Of a DNA stretch of 64,000 bases, positions 13,490 through 25,400 are shown one piece after another. Numbering within the stretch: position 1 is the stretch's first letter; every line of letters starts with the position of its first letter. This DNA is from Heliocidaris tuberculata (Eukaryota; Echinodermata; Echinoidea; Camarodonta; Echinometridae). The notes under the pieces are model-generated. The model was not told the origin of the DNA. It saw only the letters and a program-made list of their open reading frames with translations, and did no database searches. The stretch spans positions 58,408,587 to 58,472,586 of the forward strand of contig CM046832.1 in the NCBI GenBank assembly GCA_025618425.1, written 5' to 3'. The translations under genes were made by a program, and so were the position numbers.

Positions 13490-13834
13490 ATCATAGCTAT
13501 TCCCCTTTGTTGACAAGGAAACAAAACCCTCATGTGCTTTCTTTGTCACAAACCAGTGATTTCAGACACTCGTTTAGGGCAGTTACTTAAAGATTGATGC
13601 ACTTTATTGACCAGTTCTTTGTCACAGCAATTTTGTTTGGTTTTCTTTTGTTCACCCCACACTGTGAGTGTCATGTTCTTGCAACTTGTATGGACAGGTT
13701 TAAAGTGAAGTCCTACATGTATATGCACAGTGTAGCTGTATCCTTTGTTTTGAAGATGTACACATGTAGGCGGTTCTATTCATTATGTAGGTCTATAAAA
13801 GATCTGCCTTTTTTATTACTCCAGTGATGTTATA

Positions 13835-13893
13835 ATAATGATAATAATGATATTGTCTTGTTTACCCATGGTGGCCTCATCAGTGGTAATAGG
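13835..13893 (-). repeat. Fragment of SINE tail left of repeat C
   Basis: An ATAATAATGAT tract followed by CATGGTGGCCTCATCAGTGG closely repeats the sequence at about 15000-15050, the tail side of the SINE at 15000-15259. It is either a truncated second SINE or a long direct repeat flanking the intervening insertion. Confidence 0.5.
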
Positions 13894-14997
13894 TTCACAC
13901 GAAGGGAGCTAAACTTTAAGTTTCGCTTGTAGTTTCAAAACTTTAAGTGAACTTGTAGTTATCTTATAGTTTCAGACCGTATGAACAGACTTGTGGTTTC
14001 AAAACTTTAAGTTTACCTGTAGTTCTAGAACCACAAGCGAGCTCGTGGTTAACGTCGAAACCACGAGCAGCAGGGGGGGGGGGGTCCTCCATCGCTGTTT
14101 TGGACTGTGTGGACAGAATGAACTTTAAGTTTCGCAAGCTCGTTAAGGACCTCTCTGTTCATGTTAAACTCGGGATTATATCCTTTGCACGAATTATGAA
14201 CACAGGATCTGTATGTGTACTCTACACACAATCAGTATCTACTTCCTGTGTTAACAACGACGATCGCTCGGCTTGTAGTTTCAGAACAACGAGCATCATT
14301 GTTTCGGGCCTGTGTGAACCCTCATTGTAGTTAGTGAGTCGTTGTTTCCTTAAAGGGCAATCCAACCTTGATAATAAGATGATTTGTGTGAAAGCAGAAA
14401 AATAAGAAAAACAGGATGGCGAAAGTTTGAAAGAAATCGGACAAGGACTAAGAAAGTTATGGATGTTTGAAAAATGAGATCACTACATCTATGCGAATCT
14501 CAAATTGGCAATTTGGTGAGTCAATTGTGACATTTTTGTGGACAACTCTGCCATTTGTCGTACACAAAAATATCATTAATTTGCAGTTTTCTTCGAGGCG
14601 CTTTTACCCTCGGGGCAGTACTCAAAATATATTGGAGATAGCATATTGTTATAGGTCCTCATGAATGAAAAGATCCTACTGAGTAATGCATTTTGAAAAA
14701 AAGTGACATTTTAGTCATTTTGTGTGTTAGAGCGAATGGGGGAGTTGTCCACAGCTACATCACAGTGACATTACCTATTCCGCCAATTTGAAATTCCCAT
14801 AATAGTGATTACAACTTTCAAAAATTCATAACTTTCTTATTGCTTGTCCGATTTCGTTCAAACTTTCACCAATCTGCTTCTCTGATTTTTCCTCTTTCTT
14901 TCAAAGCAACGTGCTATAAAAGTTAGATTTCCCTTTAACTTAAAATTTCACTAACTTAACGTTTTGAAACTACAAGTCCCGTATGAATGTATTGAAT
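13894..14997. repeat. Dispersed repeat C, copy 1, split by a MITE
   Basis: About 450 bases (13894-14349) are colinear with 33098-33562. Both contain repeated TTTCAAAACTTTAAGTT and CTTGTRGTTTC segments in direct and inverted orientation, a G run, GAATTATGAACACAGGATCT and CGATCGCTCGGCTTG-like sequence. A TTAA MITE interrupts it at 14350-14938. The tail (14939-14997) ends with an inverted partner of the left side. Non-coding; class unknown. Confidence 0.65.
14350..14938 (+). mobile_element. TTAA-flanked MITE family B, copy 1
   Basis: 589 bases between TTAA at 14350-14353 and 14935-14938. The left end is TTAAAGGGCAATCCAACCTT; the right end read inward is TTAAAGGGAAATCTAACTTT. A homologous copy lies reversed at 62394-62975 in the kinase gene. 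It sits inside repeat C, so it inserted later. Shared interior includes ATCGGACAAG, CTCAAATTGGCAATTTGGTGA-like and CAATATATTTTGAG-like segments. Non-coding. Confidence 0.82.
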
Positions 14998-14999
14998 TG

Positions 15000-15259
15000 A
15001 TAATAATGATCTGGTCTTTTTTAACCATGGTGGCCTCATCAGTGGTAATATACTGCTCTGCCTGAGGGCCATGGAAGTATTATTGACCAGCATTGCCAGT
15101 TACCCATTTGGTACACCTTGGTCAAGAGGGACAAATGAGGGTAAAACACCTTGTCCAAGGATGATCATGTACATGCATTGTTGCACCAAACAGCTAGCCA
15201 AGTATTGAACTCGGGACCTCTAGCAAGAGAGTCATAAGCCAATATACCACAGTGCCCTC
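15000..15259 (-). mobile_element. tRNA-derived SINE
   Basis: Read on the minus strand, the head has a good A box TGGTATATTGG (15249-15239) and a degenerate B box AGTTCAATACT (15211-15201), 38 bases apart as in tRNA promoters. The body runs about 200 bases and ends in an ATT-rich simple tail near 15000. This is the classic layout of a Pol III SINE. It would not fold as a functional tRNA. Related tail sequence occurs at 13835-13893 and about 33010-33085. Confidence 0.65.
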
Positions 15260-16819
15260 ACTGTTTACATACCATGAACTTCAGATTGCAATCAATTTTT
15301 GCTGATGTCCTTGCAATACAGCAAACCAGATAACATTTCAGGAAATGTGAAATTTCTCAGAAGGGGTGGAGTCTATCTCTCGTACAATACACCTCTCATG
15401 TGTGCTATATTACATTGTAGCCTACATGTACATGTCCATCTAATATGATCTAGTAAATGTTATGTCTTGAATTACTCAGGGAGCTGGGAAGAGGTGTACA
15501 TTGTACATGTACATACATGTATACCTCAATGGGTTGAGAGGTGTTGTGTGTAAATCAATATTGGCAATTGAAAGCCAAAAGACAGTGCTGGTTAGGCGTA
15601 TAGCATATTGTTGGCATCCATCAAACGACACATGTGTAATGAATTGCACAGCATGGACGGGACCAATTCATGCACAAGATATGCCGTGTTGAACCTGAAG
15701 GGCAAGCGTATAATACATTACTAACGTGTTCATAATGAATATGATACACATCTCTATGCTCTGTGTAAACAATGATGTAGCTTTATTCATAGCCAATAGG
15801 GAATAGTCTAGATTCTAGGCTGAATGAGTAGTTCACCCTCTATGTGTTGATAAGATTACAAGCCCCCTCACCCTGTGTATATTTTTCTCTCCCTCTCTCT
15901 CTCTTGACTGAGAGCAAGGAGAGAGAGAGAGAGAGAGAAGATAAAACATGTTTTAGGTTTAGCAGTGCTTGTCATTCATTTTGAATATTCATGCTGATAT
16001 CTGCTGTTAATTTTGCACAATTTGGGGGAGACTGTTGTTAAGATGTCAGCACGAATCGTTGCCCGTTAGAGAAAAAGAGAGAGAGAGATGGGGCTAGTCT
16101 TGACACATGTACACTAGTTTCATACTCAAGTCAATTTCATATTGTTTGAGAGGGATGAAAAATGCTTTTTAGCCTGAAAGTGAGGCTAAGGGAGGAGGGC
16201 AGGTCCATGTGTGAGTACATACATGTACACGTAAGTACAGGTAGTGGCTTCCACAAAAAACCACAGATGTGTAATGAATTGCTCAGCATGAGGAACAAAC
16301 TAGTCATGCATGAGATATTTATTCTTTACAGGGAAATTTACTTAACTTTTGATGATAATGATACATGGACAGATCACAATAATAAGCCTATATTGTAGAG
16401 ACTGGTTGATGTGTACATTGGTGCATGAATCAGCAACTCATGGTCCGCAGCTTTCTGTTTAGAGCTTCTCAAGTTCCTTGAACGTACAGCAGCAATACTG
16501 CAAAAAAACGACAGTTAGGACAAGATAGAGATTACCAACACAAGGTTTGTTGACCCCTTCGTTCATGTACACCTCAAGTGGAGCTCCGTTGTCTGAGCTA
16601 TTGTGAAAGGAGACAAATTGTACAAAGTTCATCTGGTCTGTACTTCATGCAATCTGTGTATATCGGGATCATGTGTGACTCATCGGGCCACCAGTTCAAA
16701 TGTAAAGATTCTCTTCTGTGTAGGGCTACATGTACATGTTGTGCATAACTTCTTTGTGCACTCTCCAAATGCTGCAATTATGAACTGTGAGTGCCTTTGG
16801 GAGAAATGCTCATTCTGTG
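15260..16819. other. Gene-free stretch with a diverged duplication
   Basis: No supported gene. TGTGTAATGAATTGCNCAGCATG occurs at about 15633 and 16269 in similar surroundings, suggesting an old duplication. A CT/GA stretch at about 15884-15938 can fold on itself. Short GA repeats lie at 16073-16088. Confidence 0.45.
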
Positions 16820-17205
16820 TTTTCATAGAATGGATTATGAAGCGAAATTCATAATCCATTTTATGTTATTTTATCGAGTGGCTTATAAATTTAAATTCTT
16901 AATCCATTCTTTGTTTGTAGAGAGCGACTTACAAAACAATGTATGAATTTCAATTTGTATTCTATTCTCTGTTTTCATAGAGTGGATTATGAATATCAGT
17001 TCATAAACAATTCTATGTCTTTATAGAGTGGATTATGAGTTTCAATTCATAATCCATTCTATATGTTTATAGAGTGGATTGTAGAGTGGATTGTGAATTT
17101 CAGTTTGTAAGCTATGCTACATGTATGTTTTTACACAGTGGATTATGCGTTCCAGTTCATAATCCATTCTATGTTTTTGTAGAGTGGATTATGACTTGAA
17201 ATGCT
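16820..17205. repeat. Minisatellite with palindromic unit
   Basis: About eight diverged tandem units of roughly 45-60 bases. The consensus is a TTTATAGAGTGGATTATGA half, a short centre, and a TTCATAATCCATTCTAT half. Each unit is thus itself an inverted repeat able to form a hairpin. Clear unit starts are near 16820, 16971, 17020, 17067 and 17177; those near 16867, 16910 and 17126 are more degraded. Confidence 0.85.
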
Positions 17206-20200
17206 TGTCCTAGTCTCCTTGTTTTGAATTATTAATTGAAGTATGTGAATACATGAATATGTGAATACATTCTTTAAATGTTGCAATTTGAGTTACAAAT
17301 GTTAATGTTATTGTTATTTGCTGTGCATCCCTGTATAAAAAGTAGATTAAGAAGACTCTATGAATAAATCTGTGAGAGCGACTGTTGCAATCTTTGTATC
17401 AGTTAAAAAGCAGACTTGGGTGCTAAGGAAAATAAAAAAAAGATGTAGAACTTATTTTTTCTATCAATTCTTTTTACATATTTGAACAAAAAGGTGTATA
17501 TTTTGAACATCCTTGTATTATACAATGCATCTTCTTCACATAGAATTGTTAGATATATATTATCTTACATGTACCTCTATATAAATGTACATGTAGGCAC
17601 AAAATCAACATGCCTGCATATTTTTGTTTTCATGTGAATCAAAGTTCACCAAAGGAGTGACTTGTCAAAAAATATAAGTATATTTATAACGAATGCACTA
17701 GTTGAAGTTCCTGTATTCTAAATCTCATATTTTCTTTCTATACAAATACAGTCTAGATGTACACTGTACATATACATGTATTTGTATTTCAACATGTATA
17801 TAAGGCAGTGGTTCAGGTCATGTGATGGGGGAAAGTGAAAGGCGCTTTAAAGCAGCCAAAACACACATCAAATACAAGTAACCAGAGGCCTAGAATTAAG
17901 AGGCTGTCACTCTTTTGAATGGAATGCACTCTAACTTGTTTTTCATGTAGAAGGGGGTTAAAAGAGGGTTCAAGTTCATGCTGTACATGTAGGGCCTACA
18001 TGTACCATTATTACCAGTGAAATTTTGTAATGTGAAAAACTTTCTTTCCATGTTAGGCTTGTTCTTTACACAGTTTTCAAATTTAGAAGAAGTGAGAAGT
18101 CTTACCCACCAGCTGCGTGTTATTTAAAAAAAACAAAACATGAAGGCTTTTTAATAAAGACATTTTGAAGCTTTTTGTCTTGCATTTTTAAGGGTACAAT
18201 GCAAGAATAACAGTGAAAGCAAACAATATAAATGGGAAATTAAAGGGTGAGTAGGCAAAAAGATAACGAGATCTGATTTGCTGTGTTATCTGAAACATAG
18301 CAAGTAACAACCCATTTTTATATGTTGTACTATATACAAATTTTATTAATTTGTGGTTCAGCTTTAATCCTAGAGCTCTCCATGCTCTTATTAAACATTG
18401 TACACTCTTTAGTGGATGTACATGTACATAGAAATTGTGTGCATTCAATTAGTTAAGAGAGCAGCCTTGCGTTTTGCTATGATAAATGATAGTCTAGGTC
18501 CCCGCATTCAAATATTTACCTTCCCTATTAAACGAGGCTTGATTTCATGCCTCTGATCTCTGGACAGCTAGAAAGCACCCCGACGCTGGACTCATTTAAA
18601 CAATATGCCTCAAATTAAGTTTGGGTTCAGGGGCAGCTAAAAATATGCCTGGTCGGTGTGCGGGGCTGCCCGGTAGAACAACGTGAGAACAGTGAGGCAT
18701 TGCGTGCTCCGTGATTGTTTGTCTCCATATTGATTACCCATACTTGAAAGAAAAACAAGGCATAGCTCTCCGTCCCAGCAAGGGATATTGCTCGGCGGTA
18801 TGGGCAAGAGAAGGATGCAGGGAGGTCGTTGCATGAATGAGAGATTTTATTAAAACTTTATATAAATGTTTGAGAAATGCGGGTGAGCCTCCGGTGGAAT
18901 GCAATCTCAAGCTGTGTACGGAGTTACTTCAACGAACATTTCATGCGTGGAGGCCAACTGTAACAGCTTATTAAACAGGACAACACGTACATGCACACTA
19001 TATGACAGATTCTGTAGGCATTGCATTTAAAAACAACATACAGAGTCTTACAGAGTTGTACAGTGTGTTTGTATGTATCATGGACTTGTCAGCAAAAATT
19101 GTAGGCCTATATCTCATGTGCCCCCATCATCAGTGGTGCATATCGCACAAGCACTGCTACATCCATCATGCAAAATTAATTTTTCTAGATTTCTCCCAAT
19201 TCATTCACCCGTCTCCCCCAGTTTATGTCATCACAGAGAGTGCAATTGCTCCAATGAGAATTAAGGCTTTATTTTTTTAGTCTGAAGTTGATGGGACAAG
19301 CACACCGTAATGTAACACATGATGACATAAATGTGTCTGGAGTGTAGCCTACATCCGATTTGAAATGTTTGTGTCAAATGAAAGGAGTTGCTTATACATG
19401 TAGTACAAGCTGCTCATTGCTCGTCTACGTCAATATAGTTCAGACCTCGTTTTTGAAGTTGTGACTACGGATAGTGTGTCAGTGTGCATGTAATAGATAA
19501 ATGGCTGCCTCTTAAATTGTGAAGCACAGACTCTTATTTGATCCTCAAGCAAAATACATTGTGTCTTAGGACGAAGCCTAACCCAGCTTGATTGGCCACA
19601 GTACAGGGCCTATGGGATGCATTATACAGTACATCTTACAGTTCAGACCCTGTGTTACATTTTCCATCAAGACAAGTGTTTGTGCCTGCGAAGTGCAAAC
19701 TACATGTACCTCCTCCTCTTGGCTGTACCTCAGCATTTCAGCTGGGTCATTCATGTATGGAGTGGAGGTTGGCAGCGGAATCCAAGATGGTGAGATGGCC
19801 CAAGAATGTCTATGTCATCTGGACGGTGTCCTCATTTCTAAGTGACAGGTACGAGGCAAATTGAAATGAAGCCCACCGTCATTATACTCTCTTCAGACTG
19901 GCAGGAGATTGACATTTAACTTTAAATCAAGCCTTCTGCAAAGAATTAATATTGGATGAACCTTGTACTGTGTACATGTAAGTCATATGCATTGTACATA
20001 TATTGTATGTGATAGCTGTTCATCAGATTTTAATATTCAATTTATAACATGTACTGGGGAGGTGCGGGCGGACTATTCTTCATTTTTACCTTTGAGAATG
20101 TCAGTGATGTACAAACCCTCCCTGCATGGCATTATAAAAGCTAAAAAAGCAGCTTCATCCCTGTCACTAATACACTTGTATGACAGCTAAGTAATTGTTC

Positions 20201-20640
20201 TCTTAGCAAATGGACCATTTGTGTAATAAGCTTCAGAAAAGTACACTATTCAAAGTGATGTGGCTCTTGTTCTATGTGGATATCAAAATGAAAAGCACTT
20301 ACAGCAGCAGTGTGAATAGGCCTTTTTAAGGCGATGAGCTTAAAATGCGTGGTGACCAGTTGATGAAATATGAATGTCACTGCCTGTACCTGGGAATGTT
20401 TATAGCAGGCATACATACGCCCCATTAGCTCATTTTGCTTCAGTGGTAACCGGACAAGCGATGCTGCACAGGATCCCATATTTAAGCCTGGCTCCATGTC
20501 CTCGAATCAATAAAGGGACTGCTCAGGGCATGAACGGGAAGAATTGTGACCTTTGGAAAGAAAGAGACAACTTTTTTTCAAACCATGAGTGGATTGTCCT
20601 TAAGCAGAGAGTTTACCCTATACATGTAGAGTACCAAAGT
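17206..20640. other. Gene-free stretch including a GC-richer block
   Basis: No supported gene. The block 18490-18980 is more complex and GC-richer than its surroundings and lacks the repeats seen elsewhere, as expected of a regulatory element, but no specific sites are recognised. At 19598-19700 a sequence starting TACAGGGCCTATGGGATGCA recurs at 36713-36830. Confidence 0.45.
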
Positions 20641-20641
20641 G

Positions 20642-20840
20642 TGACGTCATACTGGCTGAGTTGTCAAGGTTGCTGGTTCCAAACAATTTTGTGCTCAACA
20701 AAGGCATGAGGATCACACCAGCACCAAACACTGAATTTGCCCTGCACATGCCCTTTACTTGAACAATTTCACGATGAATCTCATGCGCAGGCTCTGATGT
20801 TTGGAACTAGTAACCTGGATGACGAGTGAATATGATGTCA
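20642..20840. mobile_element. 200-bp foldback element with TGACGTCA end
   Basis: The left arm begins TGACGTCATACTGGCTGAG and runs to GGTTGCTGGTTCCAAAC. The right arm, read inward, begins TGACATCATATTCACTCG and runs to GGTTACTAGTTCCAAAC. Arms are about 42 bases around a centre of about 110 bases. It resembles a MITE; the class is unknown. Confidence 0.6.
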
Positions 20841-21944
20841 GCTCTTCAGTACTTTATTGTATTAGAGCAATGTCTTTGAAGATAAAAAACGATTTGAAAT
20901 AGATCCAGGAAGGTCTTAGGTGCAATTTTAAAATACCAAAGCCTACATGTATAATTTATATGTCCACATTTGATTACAATACAAACATGAAAAGAAAACT
21001 TTTGAAAATATATAAGCGTAATTTTCTTCAGATTTTTCCTCATTCATTCAACTGATTTATTTCCTCAACACATCTGTTCGTATTTTAAAGCATTGGCTAT
21101 CAAAGCTATCAAGGTCCATGGTTGCTTGTTCCCTTTAAAAGCCCATATAGTCGATAGAATTTTGGGGGAGCTGACTGAGCTCGATAATGTTCTCTTAATT
21201 ACAGAGGGCCCCTTTGATTACCTTTAATTGCGTGAGGTATGTGAGAGAATGAATTTAAAGCAGCTTGTATAATAGAATTTATTTTATGGGTCAGTTCATT
21301 TAGAGCCATGACTGTTAACAACGAGGTGATAGGTTGTGAAATTGTTTGTTTTGACTGTGTCGGCCTATTTGAGATTATACAGTATTTTTATGTATGTAGT
21401 ATGACGTCTGTATGTTTAAAAATATGCAAGTCCTTCAATGTAGACAATTTACTGAATAAGAAAGAGAATATTGCAGTGGGTCCGTGGGGATTCAGAACAT
21501 TTCTGCCAAACTTGGTTTATCTCGGTGTAGTGCAGAAGGAAAAAAAATGATAAAATTGTGATGTTGAAATATTTGGTGTGTAATTATTATTCATACTCAT
21601 AGAATAGGTTTTCCAATGCAAGGATGATTACAAACAAAATCCTTCAAATCTATATACATTACTTTGACTTCAAAAGAACACAAAAATGCCACAATTTTTA
21701 TCCCTGTCACACCATCATAGTGATTCTAAACTTGTTTTAATTTTCATTCACACATTCCCATAAAGACTGAACAGTAGATGAACAGTTCAAATACAGCTGG
21801 CATGCAGAACCTTCAAGAACCTAAAATGTAGCATTTGTGCTCAATTCAATTGAAAGTTTGTTTCCACTCAAACATGTGAGAATGAACAGCTAGATGATTA
21901 AGATAATATCCTGATTTCACTTTGCATATAATTTTTTTTTTAAT

Positions 21945-22183
21945 AAGCCCGTTCGTAATTAGTACATGGTACAAATAACCCTGAAATGACTCCAATTTGT
22001 ACGCGCATGCACATCTGTTTTGGTGGACGGTACTGGATGTGCTACTTTTTTAACTTGTAAAATCATATTGGTGCGTGCATCATGGTGCGCACACTATGAA
22101 AGCGTATTTAAAGGTCAATGGTACTCTGTACAAATGACCTTTTTCTGTACATGTGTGCGCAAATTGTAATTATGAACTTGCTT
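21945..22183 (+). mobile_element. MITE family E, copy 2 (complete)
   Basis: 239 bases with imperfect terminal inverted repeats: AAGCCCGTTCGTAATTAG and, read inward from the right, AAGCAAGTTCATAATTAC. The interior matches 221-423 in opposite orientation. No coding capacity. It lies 165 bases left of the candidate non-coding exon at 22349. Confidence 0.65.
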
Positions 22184-22348
22184 CTTGGAAGAGAATTGAA
22201 CTGAATTTCTTAATGCTTGTCCATGTTCTTGAAAAATATTTTCTGCCCTGGTAATGGTATGAAGAAGGTGTTGGTCCCACCTCCCCATATTTCCAAATGC
22301 ATTTTAATGTTTCTTCTATCTTTATTCATTTATTTGTTTTTTATCTAG

Positions 22349-22498
22349 GTTTGATCCATTGACTAGAGCCTGATTGAGAAATCTAATATTCCTTGCCCAT
22401 GAAATATCCAACCAAGCCTCTGCCCATTGAACACGCTCTTGAATGTAGATGTACTGACTGTGGATTGCTGTGAATTCATGACTTGCAAATGATACCTG
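22349..22498 (+). other. Candidate non-coding (5'-UTR) exon
   Basis: A T-rich tract ending TTTTTTATCTAG (AG at 22347-22348) lies 150 bases before CCTG/GTAAGT (GT at 22499-22500). Both are close to splice consensus on the + strand. All three forward frames contain stops within the first 30 bases, so it cannot be an internal coding exon. It could be a 5'-UTR exon of the kinase gene, whose first coding exon needs an upstream partner, or of an unseen transcript. Inferred from splice signals only. Confidence 0.3.
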
Positions 22499-25400
22499 GT
22501 AAGTATTAAGAGTGATTTTCCATCAGCTTCGCCTCCCCCTATGTCCCAGCTGAGGGAGGGGGAGATGGGAAGGTGAGGGTGAGGAAGGGAGATCGAGAGG
22601 GAGAGGGATGGGAGGGGAGTGGGACAGAGAATGGGAAGGCGGTGGGGGATGGCGCGTCCAGACCTATTTGTCTGGACAGTCTGGTCTGGTAAGGGCTTTT
22701 TCCCATATTAGGCGGTGGGACCACCTCTCAAATTATCTTAACAGTCAAACGAAATTCTCTGTTCACATACTATTAGTATGTTGTGAGCTGTAATAAAAAT
22801 TCAACAAAAATAAAATCATTGCATATATACTTTGTACTTATCTTCATGATGATGATGTGATTATCTCCTTGTCAGAGAATGAGCCTTAATGGTAATTAAG
22901 TGTGGTTTAGAAAACCAAGTTTGTTGATTTTGGAGCATCAGATGATGTGGCATGTTCAAAATCAGAAAGTAACATCTACAATGTACTTGTACAGTAAGTA
23001 TATCTAACATGTGGACAGCAAACTTGTATAATTTTGGGTGTCAGACAAGTAAGAATAACATAATAAATGTATGTGTGAATGCAGCCTTCGTCTCCAGCAG
23101 GCTTTGGACCGCTGGTATGGGTGTTTTTTGTGGATTTCCCAGTGGGGACATCATGCAGTCTGGAGACCAGGTGTGGAAGCATGCACGTTGTTAATTGCAA
23201 TGCAATGCAGTTTGCTTCATCCCCTCTTTCTTTATCATTTCATAAATAACTTGAACTTGTGTTTATAAATTACGGCATCTCTGTCATTACTGATTTGTTT
23301 TTAATAGTGAGAGTTTGATGGCATCCTTCAGAATTGGCCACCAAAGTTGTAGTTGATGTCGATCCAGTCAGGAACATTTTTAAAAGCACACGTGTGTAAC
23401 TGTTGAATTTACTTGTAAGTTCACTGAAAGATTAAAAGAATTGAAAATGCCATAGAAAAAAAAAATCATTCCATGGCTTTACATATATATTCATGTGAAT
23501 GTTTTGCATTTCTATGACCTATTTAATGGAAAATGATAATCACTGGTGCACTTGCATGTACATCAAGATTATCAAACAATCATTTTGAAAGGGTTTTCAA
23601 TTTGCTGGCAGAGTCGTCCATATTTTAGATGGATTAAAGGTAGAATATACTGCCTTGCTTGCAAGCCCCATATTCTTAAGACTGAACTGTTGCAATTTAC
23701 ACATGCAGTAGACTAATAGAACACAAGCTTATCCTGTTTGAAGCGAAGAGCTTAACTTCATATCACATTAATTATTATTTAAAGTCTCTATTTTATGTAT
23801 GTGTAGGCATACCAGATCAGCCATGTTTTCCTTTTCAGATTTATGTTCTTTTTAAAGTTTTGAATTGAAACGTTAGTTTGTCTACATGTATGCATACAAT
23901 TTTCATGATCTAAGGCAGTTCATCAGTGTTAGTGGATATTAAAGTGCGAGGTATTTTGTCCAATATGCTACCAACTATTTCAAAGATTTTAAGATACCCA
24001 ATACCTGTATTAATTTGATTTCCGTATGATTGCGTACCAGTAGATCAGACCATATAATGAAGGAAAATGATAGTTTCCCATGATAAGGTATGGGGCACAA
24101 AACGACCAAATACCTTGTACCTGCCCTTGTAAATGTAGATATATTTATTGTTGATTTGTTTATTACCTAATTTTTTTTAGTAAACACCCTTATCTCTTCA
24201 GCAACAGGGAACCTAAAATCTGTCAACATATTTGTGCAATAGGAAATATTGAATTTTTGCACAGGAAATAGATATGATCTCTATAAGGCTAAATTAATGC
24301 TCTCTAATCTTAACAAGCTTGCGGTTAACATATGAACATCGTGTAGAGTATTAAAATGACGTGCAAGATGACACATTTTTGGTTCTGCAGTCAACTATTT
24401 GACAGTTTAAAGTGAGGCCAAGAGGAAGCATTTTTTTTTTTAACATTCACCCCCTGCAGCAGAGGAAAAAAAAATACCTCAATACTATTTTTTTGAAGCA
24501 TTTCTTTGTGATATTTATATTTCATTTTTTTTCAAGTTTTATATTTTATTCCGAACGGCAAAGCATAACAACTTATTCATAAAGGTCAAGATCCACTTTA
24601 CCAAAGTTGGATACATGTAGTGTACCAGCAACTTGGGATCTTACTCTGTTGGGATTTTGAAGTCTTTTGAATATTTGATAGATGTACACGTACCTTAGAT
24701 GCCAGGGGAAAAGAGAGTGGACAGATTGTGTGAATTTATAAAGGGTAAGTATGATGTTTGTTAAGGTTTTGCTTCTTCTTTTTGTGTGTGTGTAGACATC
24801 TATAAAGAAATGCATCTTGAAATGGCAGCAAGGAGCAAATGTGCCAGGTACATGTACATGTATTTTAAGGGTCAATTTTAAATCATTAATCCTGGAGTTG
24901 TATCCATCAAGAAATACAGGTGACATGATTTCGGCAGCAAAATTAACAGCTATTTACATCATTTCACAGGAGCACTGTGGGTTTGTTACAGTATTATAAA
25001 AATCAAGAAAAATACAAATGTAGATAACTGTGTCTTGCCCTTGTACATACTCATTTCTATGTGATGTATAAATTTGTAATTACTGGTACACATACATACA
25101 TACATGTACATTTAGATGAGGAATGTTACATGGGGAAAATCCTTATATTATTTAAACTTACATACATGAATCTCATTTTCTTTTAATGTGCATGTGATAT
25201 CTCCATCTTAAAGAGCAGAATGCCTAAGTTCTGAAGATTTAATATATTTTTTGATATTCCTTTCCTTTCTCATTTCCCCTAACATTAAATGATTATAGAG
25301 ATTTTACCCAAAGATCTAAAATCACTGGAAAGTAATGCAGCATTTCTAGGCGTAATTAGCCGGCTAACCTGAAAACCTTTCAAAGCATGACATGATACAA

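Noticed and set aside
15200..15259. tRNA gene on the minus strand
   Set aside because: A and B boxes are present but the B box is degenerate and the body continues into a SINE; no cloverleaf expected.
24699..24744. ATG-started 15-codon mini-exon ending at GTAAGT
   Set aside because: Too short, preceded by a weak acceptor and with no partner exon; likely chance.
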